Origin: CAVRUD01 sp963724285
GTDB taxonomy: Bacteria > Chloroflexota > Chloroflexia > Thermomicrobiales > UBA6265
Assembly (NCBI GenBank): GCA_963724285.1
Contig: CAVRUD010000026.1
Location: 62,001-126,000, forward strand
Reading direction: 5' to 3'
Length of the DNA: 64,000 nucleotides
The notes below the pieces were generated by a model. The model was not told the origin of the DNA. It did no database searches and saw only the letters and a program-made list of their open reading frames with translations. Positions 1 through 8,686 of the stretch are shown here, in pieces (the first letter of the stretch is position 1; every line of letters starts with the position of its first letter). A program made the translations under genes and the position numbers.

Positions 1-1119
1 GCGGGCGCCGTCCTTCGGCGCGATCGGGGCTTCACCCTTGAGGGCCCGGCCGGCGTTGACGACGCGGGTCGTCTCGATGGCGGCATCTGAGATGCCGCGT
101 CCGCCTTCGGCGGTCGAGAGATAGAGGCGATCTTCGACCGGGAAGCGGAGGTCGTCGGCCCCGTCGAAGGCGGCCATGCCGTTCTTGATGCCCAGGATGG
201 CGCCGACGTTGCCGGAGTTGCAGTCGGTGTCCCAGCCGCCCGTGTTGACGATCATCAGGGAGCGGCGGAAGTCGTCGTTCCCGTGCAGCAGGGCGTGGAT
301 GATCAGGGCGTGGTTCGGGACCATGTGGCAGTTGCCACGGAACTTGTCGTAGCCGTAGTTGGCGCCGATCAGCGCGCGGGTCTTGTACCAATCATCATCG
401 GCGGCGTGCCACTCGCGTACGTCGTGGATGAGGCCGGCGATATCGGAGTCGGCCGGGATGAGGGCGACGGCAGTGTCGATCAGCGTGTTGATGTCGGACT
501 CGACGAAGGCGGCCGCCTCGATCGCGGCAATCACCTGGGCGCCGTAGATCGCCTCGCCATCGTGGGAAACGCTCGCGGCCCGGCGGGCAAAGTCGGCGGC
601 GAGTTCCGGATCACCGGGGGCGACCATCGCCCAGCCGTCGATGAAGATCTGGGAGCCGATCTGCTCCGCCACCACCTTGCTGTTGCGGGCGATCGAGCCG
701 CTCTCCGGCGCGGGGATGCCGTTCTTCAAGCGGAGATAGGCGGTGTGCTCGGTCGAGGTGCCGAACCCGCCCCACCAGAAGATGGTGCGGCGCTCGATCG
801 TATAGTTCAGCCACGCCTCGCCGATCTGCTGTGGTGTCAGATCCGGGTCGTAACCGTGATCCTCCAGCGCCCGGAGAAAGGTGAAGGTGCCGGTGACGTC
901 GTCGTCGGTCACGACCAGCGGCATGTTGAACCGCTCGTGGACGTAGTGATCGACCTCGCCCAACTCCTGGACGATCCGCTCGTGCGACCACCCCTCAAAC
1001 GGGCGGCCGAGATAGACGCCGATGAGCTTGCCCAGCATGCCGGCGTAGACCCGCTCGGTGTAGTCGGCTGGGAGCGACATGCCGGTTTGTGGTCGTGATT
1101 CGATAAGCGTCAGGGACAT
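1..1119 (-). CDS. ADP-ribosylglycohydrolase family protein (3' end beyond window)
   Basis: An open frame runs from an ATG at 1119 off the left edge (373 codons visible). The ATG has GGAGG 11 nt upstream; a second in-frame ATG at 1080 is possible. The N-terminal metal-binding segment TDDDVTGTF and the C-terminal NTGGWDTDCNSG are the two acidic signatures of the ADP-ribosylglycohydrolase (DraG/ARH) fold, which removes ADP-ribose from protein or small-molecule acceptors using two Mg ions. It lies downstream of two sugar-ABC permeases on the same strand. Members in sugar operons are thought to act on nucleoside or sugar conjugates rather than on nitrogenase, but the substrate cannot be read from sequence. 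Confidence 0.85.
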   Translation of the reverse strand, partial: MSLTLIESRPQTGMSLPADYTERVYAGMLGKLIGVYLGRPFEGWSHERIVQELGEVDHYVHERFNMPLVVTDDDVTGTFTFLRALEDHGYDPDLTPQQIGEAWLNYTIERRTIFWWGGFGTSTEHTAYLRLKNGIPAPESGSIARNSKVVAEQIGSQIFIDGWAMVAPGDPELAADFARRAASVSHDGEAIYGAQVIAAIEAAAFVESDINTLIDTAVALIPADSDIAGLIHDVREWHAADDDWYKTRALIGANYGYDKFRGNCHMVPNHALIIHALLHGNDDFRRSLMIVNTGGWDTDCNSGNVGAILGIKNGMAAFDGADDLRFPVEDRLYLSTAEGGRGISDAAIETTRVVNAGRALKGEAPIAPKDGAR

Positions 1120-1145
1120 TGCTTCTGGGTCCTCCGAGGAATACC

Positions 1146-1442
1146 CCCTACCCCCGGCCCCCTTCCCCCCGCTGCGGCAGGGGGAAGGGGGAGAACGAGG
1201 CGTCTGGGGACTGATCGATTCGGGTGTAAGGGCGCATGGCATGCGCCCGGTCTCCGACCGCGTCGCCGCGACGGCGGGCCGGCGGAACGAGGACGCGATA
1301 CCGCGCCGGGTTGGCATCCTTGCGGCCCCGCCCACCTGGAAGGGCGCATGCTATGCGCCCCTACGGGTAAACGCGGCGCTCCTCCCCCTTCCCCCTGTCG
1401 CAACGGGGGGACGGGGGCCGGGGGGTTTGGGGGCTGTAAACC
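1146..1442. repeat. ~295-bp inverted-repeat intergenic element
   Basis: The 325-nt gap between the ADP-ribosylglycohydrolase gene and the permease holds no gene. Its ends are imperfect inverted repeats built of C/G runs (CCCCCGGCCCCCTTCC near 1147 against a G-rich complement near 1395-1430). Inside are two palindromic blocks, GGGCGCATGGCATGCGCCC near 1231 and a similar one near 1346. It looks like a palindromic repeat unit, possibly transcribed as structured spacer RNA. Confidence 0.6.
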
Positions 1443-1444
1443 CG

Positions 1445-2326
1445 TTACCCCTTCAACCCCCCCTGCGTCAGCCCGTCGATGAACCTCCGTTGCAGCGCGA
1501 GGAAGATGGCGATGATCGGCAGGATCATCATCATCGCGGCGGCGCTGGTTAAACCCCAGTCGCGGCTGAAGCGGGTGGTGAAGTTGTAGTAGCTGGTCAC
1601 GACCGTGAAGAGCTCTTGCTCGGTCAGGAAGACCGACGCCAGCAGGAACTCGTTCCAGACCGACAGGGCGACGACCAGGCCGACGGTGAGGAAGCCGGGC
1701 CAGGAGAGCGGCACGACGATGCCGGTGAAGATCTTCCACTCGTTCGCGCCATCAACCCGGGCTGCGTCCTCGAAGTCTCTGGGCAATTGCAGCATGTAGG
1801 AGCGCAGCAAGAAGATCGCCAGTGGCGCGTTGATCGCGATGTAGATGATCGCCAGCCCGAAAAGGTTGTTGACCAGATCGAGCCGTTGCCAGGCGAAGAA
1901 GAGGGGGACCAGGAAGAGCTGGAGCGGCAGGCTGGACCCGACCAGGAAGTAGAGCATCACCGCTCCTGACCCGGGTAGGTCGAGTTTGGCGAGGCTGTAG
2001 GCCGCCATCCCGCCGAGGAAGAGCACGCCAGCGACGGTGAGGACGACCAGGATGCTGCTGTTCCGGGTGGTCGTGGCGAAATTGCCGACGTTCCAGGCGT
2101 CCGGGTAGTTCTGCCAGACGAACGTCGCGGGCCAGCCCATCGGGTTGCGCCCGATTTCCGCCCTGTCCTTGAGCGAGTTGAACGCCATAATGACCATCGG
2201 CCCCAGGGCGAAGATCACCAGGACGATCAGGACACCATGGTTGATCGCCACGCTGCGCTCGCGGCGCTTCTTCCCCGGCCGCCAGCGGCCCGGCGAGGAT
2301 GGCTGCACGCTGGGAGTGGCGCTCAT
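1445..2326 (-). CDS. Carbohydrate ABC transporter permease, MalG/UgpE type
   Basis: 293-residue inner-membrane permease subunit of a sugar importer. There are about six hydrophobic segments, the first near residues 30-50. The cytoplasmic EAA loop (EDAARVDGANEW) that docks on the ATPase is near residues 190-205. The start is the ATG at 2326, which overlaps the TGA of the upstream permease in an ATGA junction and so implies translational coupling; an in-frame ATG nine bases further upstream is less likely. It forms the import operon with the second permease, the binding protein and the LacI regulator. No ATPase gene is present, which is common where one MsmK/UgpC-type ATPase serves several importers. 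Confidence 0.93.
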   Translation of the reverse strand: MSATPSVQPSSPGRWRPGKKRRERSVAINHGVLIVLVIFALGPMVIMAFNSLKDRAEIGRNPMGWPATFVWQNYPDAWNVGNFATTTRNSSILVVLTVAGVLFLGGMAAYSLAKLDLPGSGAVMLYFLVGSSLPLQLFLVPLFFAWQRLDLVNNLFGLAIIYIAINAPLAIFLLRSYMLQLPRDFEDAARVDGANEWKIFTGIVVPLSWPGFLTVGLVVALSVWNEFLLASVFLTEQELFTVVTSYYNFTTRFSRDWGLTSAAAMMMILPIIAIFLALQRRFIDGLTQGGLKG

Positions 2327-3271
2327 ATGTCCCACCCTCGCTTCCGGAGCACGATGAAGATGCCGATGATGATCCCGACGAAGACACTCATCGTCAGGCC
2401 GATCGCGCTGGCGTAGCCCGCCTCACGTCCGAGGAAGGCGTGTTTCTGGACCAGCACCGCGAGGACCTCCGAGGAGCCGGCCGGACCGCCCTGGGTCAAG
2501 ATCCAGATGTAGTCGAAGGTGAGGAACGACCAGATGCTCGTCATCAAGACCATGAAGACGAGCGTCGGGCGGATGCCGGGGATCGTCACGTCGCGGAACT
2601 CGTCCCAGCGGTTGGCGCCGTCGAGCCGAGCCGCCTCGTAGAGGTCCGGCGGGATGTTCTGCATGGCCGCCAGGAAGAGGACCATGAGGAAGCCCCACCA
2701 GTGCCAGTTGTCGACGAAGGCGATCGCCGGCAGGACGGTGTCCGGATCGCCGAGGAAGGCGCGGTCCAGCCCACCGATGCCCCAGTCCGAGAGCGTGGCG
2801 CCGATGCCCCGATCGGGGTTCATCAGCGACGCGCCAGATGCTGGCGATGATCACGCTGGGCAGGACGTAGGGCATGAACAGGGTCATGCGGTAGAAGATG
2901 GCGCCCCGCTGGATCGGGGCCAGGAGGCTGGCGGCAACGAGCCCCATCAGGATGGGGATGGTCAGGAACATCGCCAGCCAGATGAGGTTATTGCGAAAGG
3001 CGTGGCCGAAGGACGGGTCGTCGGTGAAGAGCCGCCGGAAATTGTCCAGCCCGACCCACTCCGCCTTGCCGATTCCGCTCCAACTCGTCATCGAGTAATA
3101 GAAAGACGCGGCGGCCGGCCCGAGCACGACCGCCATGTTGATCAGCATGATCGGCAGGACGAAGAGCCAGGGGACGACCTTCCTCCGCCAGGTGGGGCGG
3201 CTCCAAAAGTGCGACCGCGGCGCCGCCCGGATGTAGGGTGCGGTGCTGCCGGTTTCGACGTGGGTACTCAA
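2323..3271 (-). CDS. Carbohydrate ABC transporter permease, MalF/UgpA type, frameshifted
   Basis: Partner permease of the downstream MalG-type subunit. It begins at a TTG at 3271, with GGAGG (3280-3284) eight bases upstream. The frame is broken near 2826: the first part ends in IIASIWRV and the second continues as MNPDRGIGA in another frame. Removing one G (reading GTC CTG ATG AAC) restores the usual IWRVLMNPDRG. The C-terminal part carries the EAA loop (YEAARLDGANRWDEF). Because the rest is well conserved and the window has many similar single-base shifts, a sequence error is more likely than a dead gene. Stop and next start overlap (ATGA). Confidence 0.88.
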
Positions 3272-3301
3272 CGTTAGGACCTCCGGAGACGAGACGGGGA
3301 G

Positions 3302-3530
3302 ACGGGACTCGGCGTCCGGCGTTCGGCATTCGGCGTTCGGATAGACCGTCATCCTGAGCGGAGCGAAGGATCTTGGCGCTTCAGCGCCTTCGTGCTCGTT
3401 CGAGGAGGCGAGGCACCGCTGGTACACCGGAACGCCGGGGTCGGCCACAAAGGCCGTAAACGGCCAAGATCCTTCGCACTTAGCTCAGGATGACGATAGC
3501 TCCGGACGCCGGACGCCGGACGCCGCCTCG
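3302..3530. repeat. Inverted repeat (3348-3376 / 3464-3494) with flanking heptamer repeats
   Basis: The gap between the binding-protein gene and the first permease has no gene. An inverted repeat begins GTCATCCTGAGCGGAGCG at 3348 and ends as its imperfect complement at 3494. Outside it lie short tandem repeats of about seven bases (GGCGTTC-like near 3311-3340, CCGGACG-like near 3500-3527). The same layout recurs with other sequences at 4953-5096 and 13098-13241. Confidence 0.7.
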
Positions 3531-3531
3531 T

Positions 3532-4869
3532 TTACCGAGCCGGCACCGGGACCACCGCGCCCTCAGCGACTTCCTGATCGAAGAGGGTCTGGAGGCCCTG
3601 GAGGTATTCCTCGACGGTCATGTCGCCGGACCAGACCTTCTCGATCTCCTCGTAGATGTAGAGGTCGCTCTGCGGCGGCCAGAACGTCCAGGTGGTGTAG
3701 CCGTAGTTGTTGGCGGCGGCCGCCTCGTTCATGGCTGCCAGGATACCGGCGTAGCGCTCGTCGAGGCCGGCCAGGCTCTCCGGCGGGATGTTGACCGGGG
3801 CGGGCGCGAGCGAGCATTCGACCGCGAGCGTCGCCTGAACCTCGGGGGAGAAAAGGTGGGAGATGAACTCGGCGGTTTCGGCCGGGTACTCGGAGTTGGC
3901 GTTGATCGAGTAGGTGGAGCCGATGCCCAGGTCGTAGATCGCGTCACCGGTGGCAGAGGGCACCGGGGCCCAGTTCCACTCCTGCTCGACCTCGGGGAAG
4001 AAGGTCAGGGCGTCGTTGACGAACCAGGTGCCTTCGATCTTCATGGCCGCTTCGCCCTCGGAGAGGAGGGCGGCGGCATCATCGGTTGGGGTCGTGTAAT
4101 AGCGGTCGAGGCCGCCCATGAACCAGCCGTTCTGCTGCATCTGGTCGAGCATGGTCAGTGCTTCGACGAAGGCGGGATCGGTCCACTGCGCCTCGCCGGT
4201 CAGGGCCTGGTAGACCTTCTCCGGGCCGGCGTGGTGGTTCATGAACTCACCGACGAACCACTCGTTGGTCGGGCGCCATTCGGCGTTGGTGTGGGCGAAG
4301 GGGATGATGCCCTCGGCGGCGATCGTCTCGGCCAGGGCCATCAGATCGGGCAGGGTCGTGGGGACGGTCCAGCCGTGCTCCTGGAAGAGGGTCTCGTTGT
4401 AGTAGAGGACGAGGGTTTCGATCTCACTGGGGATCGAGTAGAGCTGGCCGTTGACGCGGCCCAGGTCGAGCGCCCAGGGGATGAAGGTGTCCGACCAGCC
4501 GTACTGGGTGGCGTACTCATCCAGCGGGATCACCTGACCGGCCTCGCCCAGCTCGTAGCTGAAGGAGGGTCCGGGGGTGGTGACGACGTCCGGGCCGGCG
4601 CCGCCGGCGAGGGCCGTGCGGGTGGCGGTCCAGTTGTCGGCCTGGAGGGTGGCCTCGACCTGGGGGCCGCCCTGAGCGTTGAACGGTTCGACGGCGTTGG
4701 CGATCATGCACTCGGCCGTTTCGGAGCCGCCGGTGGTGTTGAACCACATCGTGATCGTCGGGCCGTCCTGCGCCCGGGCGGAGGATGCCAGGTTCAACCC
4801 GGCCATCGCCAGCAAGGGCACCAGCAGGAGCAGGGAGACGGAGCGGAACCAGGATGTTCGACGTGACAT
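3532..4869 (-). CDS. Extracellular sugar-binding protein of ABC importer (family 1)
   Basis: 445-residue secreted solute-binding protein that would deliver a sugar or oligosaccharide to the two permeases downstream. The chosen ATG at 4869 has AAAGGA about 8 nt upstream; in-frame ATGs at 4878 and further upstream are poorer. The signal peptide has a basic start (MSRRTSWFR), a leucine-rich core and an Ala-x-Ala site just before QDGPTITMWF. There is no lipobox cysteine, so anchoring is not by lipidation. The mature start TITMWFNTTGGSE is typical of family 1 binding proteins. The ligand is unknown. It is separated from LacI by a 144-bp palindromic repeat. Confidence 0.93.
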   Translation of the reverse strand: MSRRTSWFRSVSLLLLVPLLAMAGLNLASSARAQDGPTITMWFNTTGGSETAECMIANAVEPFNAQGGPQVEATLQADNWTATRTALAGGAGPDVVTTPGPSFSYELGEAGQVIPLDEYATQYGWSDTFIPWALDLGRVNGQLYSIPSEIETLVLYYNETLFQEHGWTVPTTLPDLMALAETIAAEGIIPFAHTNAEWRPTNEWFVGEFMNHHAGPEKVYQALTGEAQWTDPAFVEALTMLDQMQQNGWFMGGLDRYYTTPTDDAAALLSEGEAAMKIEGTWFVNDALTFFPEVEQEWNWAPVPSATGDAIYDLGIGSTYSINANSEYPAETAEFISHLFSPEVQATLAVECSLAPAPVNIPPESLAGLDERYAGILAAMNEAAAANNYGYTTWTFWPPQSDLYIYEEIEKVWSGDMTVEEYLQGLQTLFDQEVAEGAVVPVPAR

Positions 4870-4952
4870 GCGCACCATCCTTTGTAGACGTGAGACGTGA
4901 GCCATCAGGCGTCAGGCGTCAGGGTCCTTGACCGAGCCACTCAAGCCGCCGG

Positions 4953-5096
4953 TCATCCCGAGCTTGTCGAGGGATCTAGAGGGAAACGGCGTAACGAGGT
5001 TGTTCCCGCCTCCGAGAGCACGATGCCCTGTTCTCGGAGGCCGGGGCGTCTTCGCTGCACCATCGCCTTCGAGATCCCTCGACAAGCTCGGGATGA
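4953..5096. repeat. 144-bp MITE-like element, copy 1
   Basis: Perfect 25-bp terminal inverted repeats (4953-4977 and 5072-5096, beginning TCATCCCGAGCTTGTCGAGG) enclose a second hairpin near 5013-5042 (TCCGAGAGCACGATG... paired with TTCTCGGA). A second copy of identical length with one TIR mismatch is at 13098-13241. It has no coding capacity. It resembles non-autonomous or REP-like palindromic elements. Confidence 0.88.
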
Positions 5097-5150
5097 CGGG
5101 AAGGCCGGGTTGGCTCTGGTTGCACCTCCTTTGGACGCTAGAGGATCGAG

Positions 5151-6200
5151 TCAGGCGGATTCGCGGACGATGAGATCGTGCCGGAGGAGGTCGAGTCTGG
5201 TTGGACCGTCGTAGCGGCCGCTGAGGCGTTCCATCAGTTGCTCGGCGGCGTGGCGGCCGGTCCGCTCCGGGTATTGGGCGATAGTGGTGAGGGCGGGACT
5301 GACCAGCCGGGCGGCTGGGATGTTGTCGAACCCGGCGATGGCGATGTCGTCCGGAACGCGGATGCCCTGCTCGCGGCAGGCGATGAAGGCGCCGAAAGCC
5401 ATCAGGTCGTTGGCGGCGAAGACGGCGGTGAAGCGGGGCGTGATGGAGAGGAGTTCACGCATGGCCTCGTAGCCGCCCTCCTCGTTGAAGGCGCTGCCGC
5501 GGATGAGGGCCTCTTCCAACGGGATGTGGTGGGCGGCGAGGGCTTGGCGGTAGCCGCGGACCCGCCCTTCGCGGGGCGGGGTGGCGTCTTCCCCGGCGAT
5601 CATTGCGATGCGGATGTGCCCCTTTTCGATCAGGTAATCGACGATCGAGCGGGCGGCGGCGTCGCCGGGGACGTAGACGCGGTCGAGGGGCAGGTCGGGC
5701 GGGAAGGCGTCCAGGTGGTACTCGCCGTTGATCACCATCGGGATGCTATCGGCCAGGATGGGCAGGAGGTAAGACGGGTCGACGTGGAACGGGTTGAGGA
5801 TCAGGCCATCGACCCGGCCGCGTCGGGCGGTGTCGATCCCGCGCCGTTCTCCCTCCAGGGTGCCGTCGGTGTTGTACGTGACCAGGTCGTATCCGTTGGC
5901 CTGGGTGACGTTCTGGATGCCCCGGATCAGGTCGGGATAGAACGGGTTGGTGATGTCGGGTATGACGGCAGCGATGGTCATCGTCCGGCGGGAGCGGAGG
6001 GAGCGGGCGGCGTTGTCGGGTATGTAGCTCAGTTCGGCGATCGCATCCAGGACGCGTTTCCGGGTATCCGGCGAGATCGAGACGGTGCGGATGTCGTTCA
6101 GGACGTAGGAGACGACCGTCTGGGAGACCTCGGCCAGGCGGGCAACGTCGGCCTGGGTGGGCCGCTTCCCGCGTGAAGGTGGTCGTCGGTCGGTCTGCAT
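5151..6200 (-). CDS. LacI family transcriptional regulator
   Basis: 349 residues. The N-terminal helix-turn-helix with hinge (ADVARLAEVSQTVVSYVLN, then PDNAARSLRSRR) spans residues 18-70. The periplasmic-binding-like sensor domain follows (IAAVIPDITNPFYPDLIRG onward). Such proteins repress sugar-uptake operons until a sugar binds. The gene is the first of the minus-strand import cluster, so it probably controls the binding protein and permeases as well as itself. An overlapping double palindrome and a sigma-70-like promoter lie just upstream (6226-6276). The start ATG at 6200 has no strong ribosome-binding site. Confidence 0.95.
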   Translation of the reverse strand: MQTDRRPPSRGKRPTQADVARLAEVSQTVVSYVLNDIRTVSISPDTRKRVLDAIAELSYIPDNAARSLRSRRTMTIAAVIPDITNPFYPDLIRGIQNVTQANGYDLVTYNTDGTLEGERRGIDTARRGRVDGLILNPFHVDPSYLLPILADSIPMVINGEYHLDAFPPDLPLDRVYVPGDAAARSIVDYLIEKGHIRIAMIAGEDATPPREGRVRGYRQALAAHHIPLEEALIRGSAFNEEGGYEAMRELLSITPRFTAVFAANDLMAFGAFIACREQGIRVPDDIAIAGFDNIPAARLVSPALTTIAQYPERTGRHAAEQLMERLSGRYDGPTRLDLLRHDLIVRESA

Positions 6201-6225
6201 AAAGCCACCCGGACCAGTCGGCTAG

Positions 6226-6276
6226 TAATACGTATCACTGATACGAATCAGTATACACAGAGTCAGCGGGCGTCAA
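6226..6276 (-). promoter_or_regulatory. Promoter and LacI-type operator upstream of the regulator gene
   Basis: On the minus strand TTGACG (6271-6276) and TATACT (6250-6255) form a sigma-70-like pair with a 15-nt spacer. Two overlapping palindromes cover the -10 and downstream region: GTATCACTGATAC (6232-6244, 6-1-6) and ACTGATACGAATCAGT (6237-6252, arms of six). Their position fits autorepression by the LacI protein. The AT-rich palindromes stand out from the GC-rich surroundings. Confidence 0.65.
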
Positions 6277-6569
6277 GGCTCGCCGCTCAGAGACTGTGGA
6301 ACGGTTCATCCTGGCGCACCCCGTCGTGTAGGGGCGATGCATGCCTCGCCCGGTCGCCAGCCCGCGACGGGTCAGGGGTGCATCGCACGACGGGCCGGAC
6401 GGGTCGGGCGATGCGTGCCTCGCGACTGGATATCAGGAGCCGCCGTGCTCCGAGGGATTGCGGCGGGGCGCTTAAATCACGCAGATCGCTCTCGGCTCGC
6501 CGCTGTTTACAGGACTCATGACAGGCGCAGAATCCGAGGTCTACGCAGCCATCAACCAGGGAGGCCGAC
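6277..6569. other. Intergenic stretch without a recognised gene
   Basis: The gap between the LacI promoter and the next gene holds palindromic words such as GGGGCGATGCATGCCTCGCCC (near 6330-6350) and an inverted relative near 6400-6425, probably another repeat unit. No open frame with plausible codon use was seen. Confidence 0.4.
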
Positions 6570-7585
6570 ATGGGCGTCATCATCGAGCCCTTCACCTCGG
6601 AGCATCTTGAGCCGGCCGCCCAGCTTCTGGCCGCCCGCCATCGGCGGGTTCGCCGTGGGCGCCGGACCTGACGCCAGAGTTCGAAGATCAGGCGGATGCC
6701 ATGGCGCTCATCAAGGAGTTGCTCGCCGCGGACGGGACGAGCGGGGTGGTCGGCGTTCGCGGTGGAAAGGTCGCCGGGTACCTCCTCGGCGCGCCGGAGG
6801 TCGGTTCGCCTACGCGGCCCTTCGCCGGAATGATGCACCCGCGCGCCGCCTCGATGTACTATGAGGGGCACGCGGTGGAGACGGGAGAGGAAGACGCTGT
6901 CTACCCGTTGCTGTACGAGGCACTCGCCCCGCAGTGGGTGGCGAGCGGGCTGATGGGCCACTACGTGACGGTTTCCGCCGAGCCAGCGGCAATGGACGCC
7001 TGGGTCGATCTCGGTTTTGGGCGTTACGCGGCGCTGGGGGTCAGGTCGACAGCCGTGCCCGACGTGCGCCCGGCCCCGGAAATCGAGGTGCGTCGCGCCA
7101 CCGTCGACGACGAGGAGTCGGTGCAGGCGCTCATGGCGGAACTGCACCGCGCCTTCGCCGATGCACCGGTGTTCGTTCCCTATCCGCCCGAGGTCCGGAC
7201 TGGCGGGCGAGAGCTCATTGCCGCCCACCTGGCCGATCCGGGCAGTCCGTGCTGGCTGGCGTCCGTGAACGGCCGTCCGGTGAGTGTGATGGTGTTCGAG
7301 GAGCCGACCTCCCCCAACTGGCACCAGCCGAAAATCGAGTCGACCCGAAACGGGGTCTACTTGTTCCTGGCCAGCACCCTGCCGGAGGCGCGGGGGACGG
7401 GAGTCGGGGCGGCGCTCTTTGCCCACACGATGGCCTGGGCGCGCGAGGCGGGCTACGACGACTGCACGGTCAACTACTTCACCGCGAGCAGGGCGGCGCG
7501 GTTCTGGCAGGGAGTCGGATTCCGGCCGGTGACCTATTGGATGCGGCGGATCCTCGACGACCGGATTGCCTGGGCGCGGGGGTAG
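6570..7585 (+). CDS. Two-domain GNAT N-acetyltransferase, frameshifted
   Basis: The ATG at 6570 follows GGGAGG by five bases and gives MGVIIEPFTSEHLEPAAQLLAARHRR. One base appears to be missing near 6654; adding it joins this start to RWAPDLTPEFEDQADAMA and the long remaining frame to 7585. The product would be about 338 residues with two GNAT-like halves. The C-terminal half has the acetyl-CoA loop (ARGTGVGAALFAHTMAWA) near residue 275. GNATs move an acetyl group from acetyl-CoA to amines; the substrate is unknown. Without the frameshift correction only an internal start near 6701 is open. Confidence 0.8.
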
Positions 7586-7614
7586 CTTCTGCCGCAACGG
7601 TGGCTGCGTTGGGG

Positions 7615-7681
7615 GCGCCCGGGGCTCACGGCCATTACTCAGCCTACCCAGCGGTCTGAACCAGACAACCTCTCCGAGGCC
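7615..7681. repeat. Intergenic repeat of the 'CCTCTCCGAGGC' family
   Basis: The segment CCCGGGGCTCACGGCC followed by AGCCTACCCAGCGG and ending CCTCTCCGAGGC is shared in part with 27163-27203, 62650-62745 and, inverted, 63755-63820. Confidence 0.55.
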
Positions 7682-7731
7682 AATGTGGGGGCTTGCTTGA
7701 CGCGGCTGGGTTCGCTGCCTACCCTCCCATC

Positions 7732-8487
7732 ATGGCCATTCGTTCCAGACAACATACGCACAGGGCGCGGCGGGGAGCAGGGCACATACCGCGTCCGGCA
7801 ACGCAGATCGATCTCGTCCTCTTCGACCTGGACGACACGCTCTGCGACTACGCCGGGGCGCGGGAGCTACGGCTGGAGGCGGCGTTTGCGGCTGCTCTGG
7901 AGTCGATTCCGGCCGGCAGCGCCCGGCCACTGGTCGACGACTTGATCGCCGAGTCCATTGCGATCCATCCCCATGCCTCCGACCACTTCCCGGAGGTCTT
8001 GCGGCCCCACGGCGTCTCGGCCGAGGCGGCGAGCGCCGCGATCGAGTGGTACCGAACGAACCGTTACCACGGCCTTAAGCTCTTCGCCGAGACGGTCGAG
8101 ACCCTGGCAGCCCTGCGCGCCGCCGCTCCCTCCCGCCCGATCGGGTTGGTGACGAACGGTCCCGCCGAGACGCAGCGGGCCAAGATCGCCCTGCTTGAGC
8201 TGGACGGTCTCGTCGATTTTGCCGTGGTCTCGGGCGAGTTCGGCGTCGAGAAGCCGGACGAAACGATCTTCGTCGAGGCGATGCGCCAGGGCGGCGCCAC
8301 CGCCGAAGCAACCATCTTCGCCGGTGATTCCCCCGCTCACGACATCGCCGGGGCCAAGGGCGCCGGCATCTTCGCGGTCTGGGTCAACCGGACCGGCGCC
8401 CCCTGGACCCTCGGCGATCCCCGCCCAGACGCCACCATCTCGACCCTGCACGACATTCTGGATCTGGTGGTCGAGAACGTCGAATAG
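7732..8487 (+). CDS. HAD family hydrolase
   Basis: About 251 residues from the ATG at 7732 (a TTG at 7693 is also in frame; neither has a clear ribosome-binding site). HAD motif I is DLVLFDLDDTLCDY near residue 30, with the nucleophile Asp and the acid Asp. Motif II is GLVTNG and motif IV is FAGDSPAHDIAGAK, with a Lys (EKPDETIF) between. The helical cap between motifs I and II fits a subfamily I phosphatase of the YjjG/phosphoglycolate phosphatase type, which hydrolyses small phosphorylated metabolites. The basic stretch before motif I may be untranslated if a later start is used. Confidence 0.9.
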   Translation: MAIRSRQHTHRARRGAGHIPRPATQIDLVLFDLDDTLCDYAGARELRLEAAFAAALESIPAGSARPLVDDLIAESIAIHPHASDHFPEVLRPHGVSAEAASAAIEWYRTNRYHGLKLFAETVETLAALRAAAPSRPIGLVTNGPAETQRAKIALLELDGLVDFAVVSGEFGVEKPDETIFVEAMRQGGATAEATIFAGDSPAHDIAGAKGAGIFAVWVNRTGAPWTLGDPRPDATISTLHDILDLVVENVE

Positions 8488-8547
8488 ACCGGTTTGTTGG
8501 GATCCGTTGATCTACATCTAGCCCCGTCGCCTTGATTGGTAAGGGTA

Positions 8548-8651
8548 GACCTCCGTGTCCGCCCTGTAACCAACCGCGTCGTACCCGGGCCGGGAACAGC
8601 GATTCCAATCGGGAATGGGTTAATCTGGGAACCTGGGCGGACACGGAGGTC
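8548..8651. repeat. 104-bp inverted-repeat element
   Basis: Perfect 17-bp terminal inverted repeats, GACCTCCGTGTCCGCCC at 8548-8564 and its complement at 8635-8651, in the gap between convergent genes. The ends could also act as a bidirectional terminator. Confidence 0.75.
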
Positions 8652-8686
8652 CGCCCCTACGAGATCGATGTTCGTGGTTTAGATTG

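Noticed and set aside
3490..4866. Long plus-strand open frame opposite the sugar-binding protein gene
   Set aside because: It is the antisense shadow of a clear binding protein in a GC-rich genome; it has no start signal and no family resemblance. The same holds for other long opposite-strand frames, such as 5178-6176, 8684-10027, 27490-28482 and 35987-37867.
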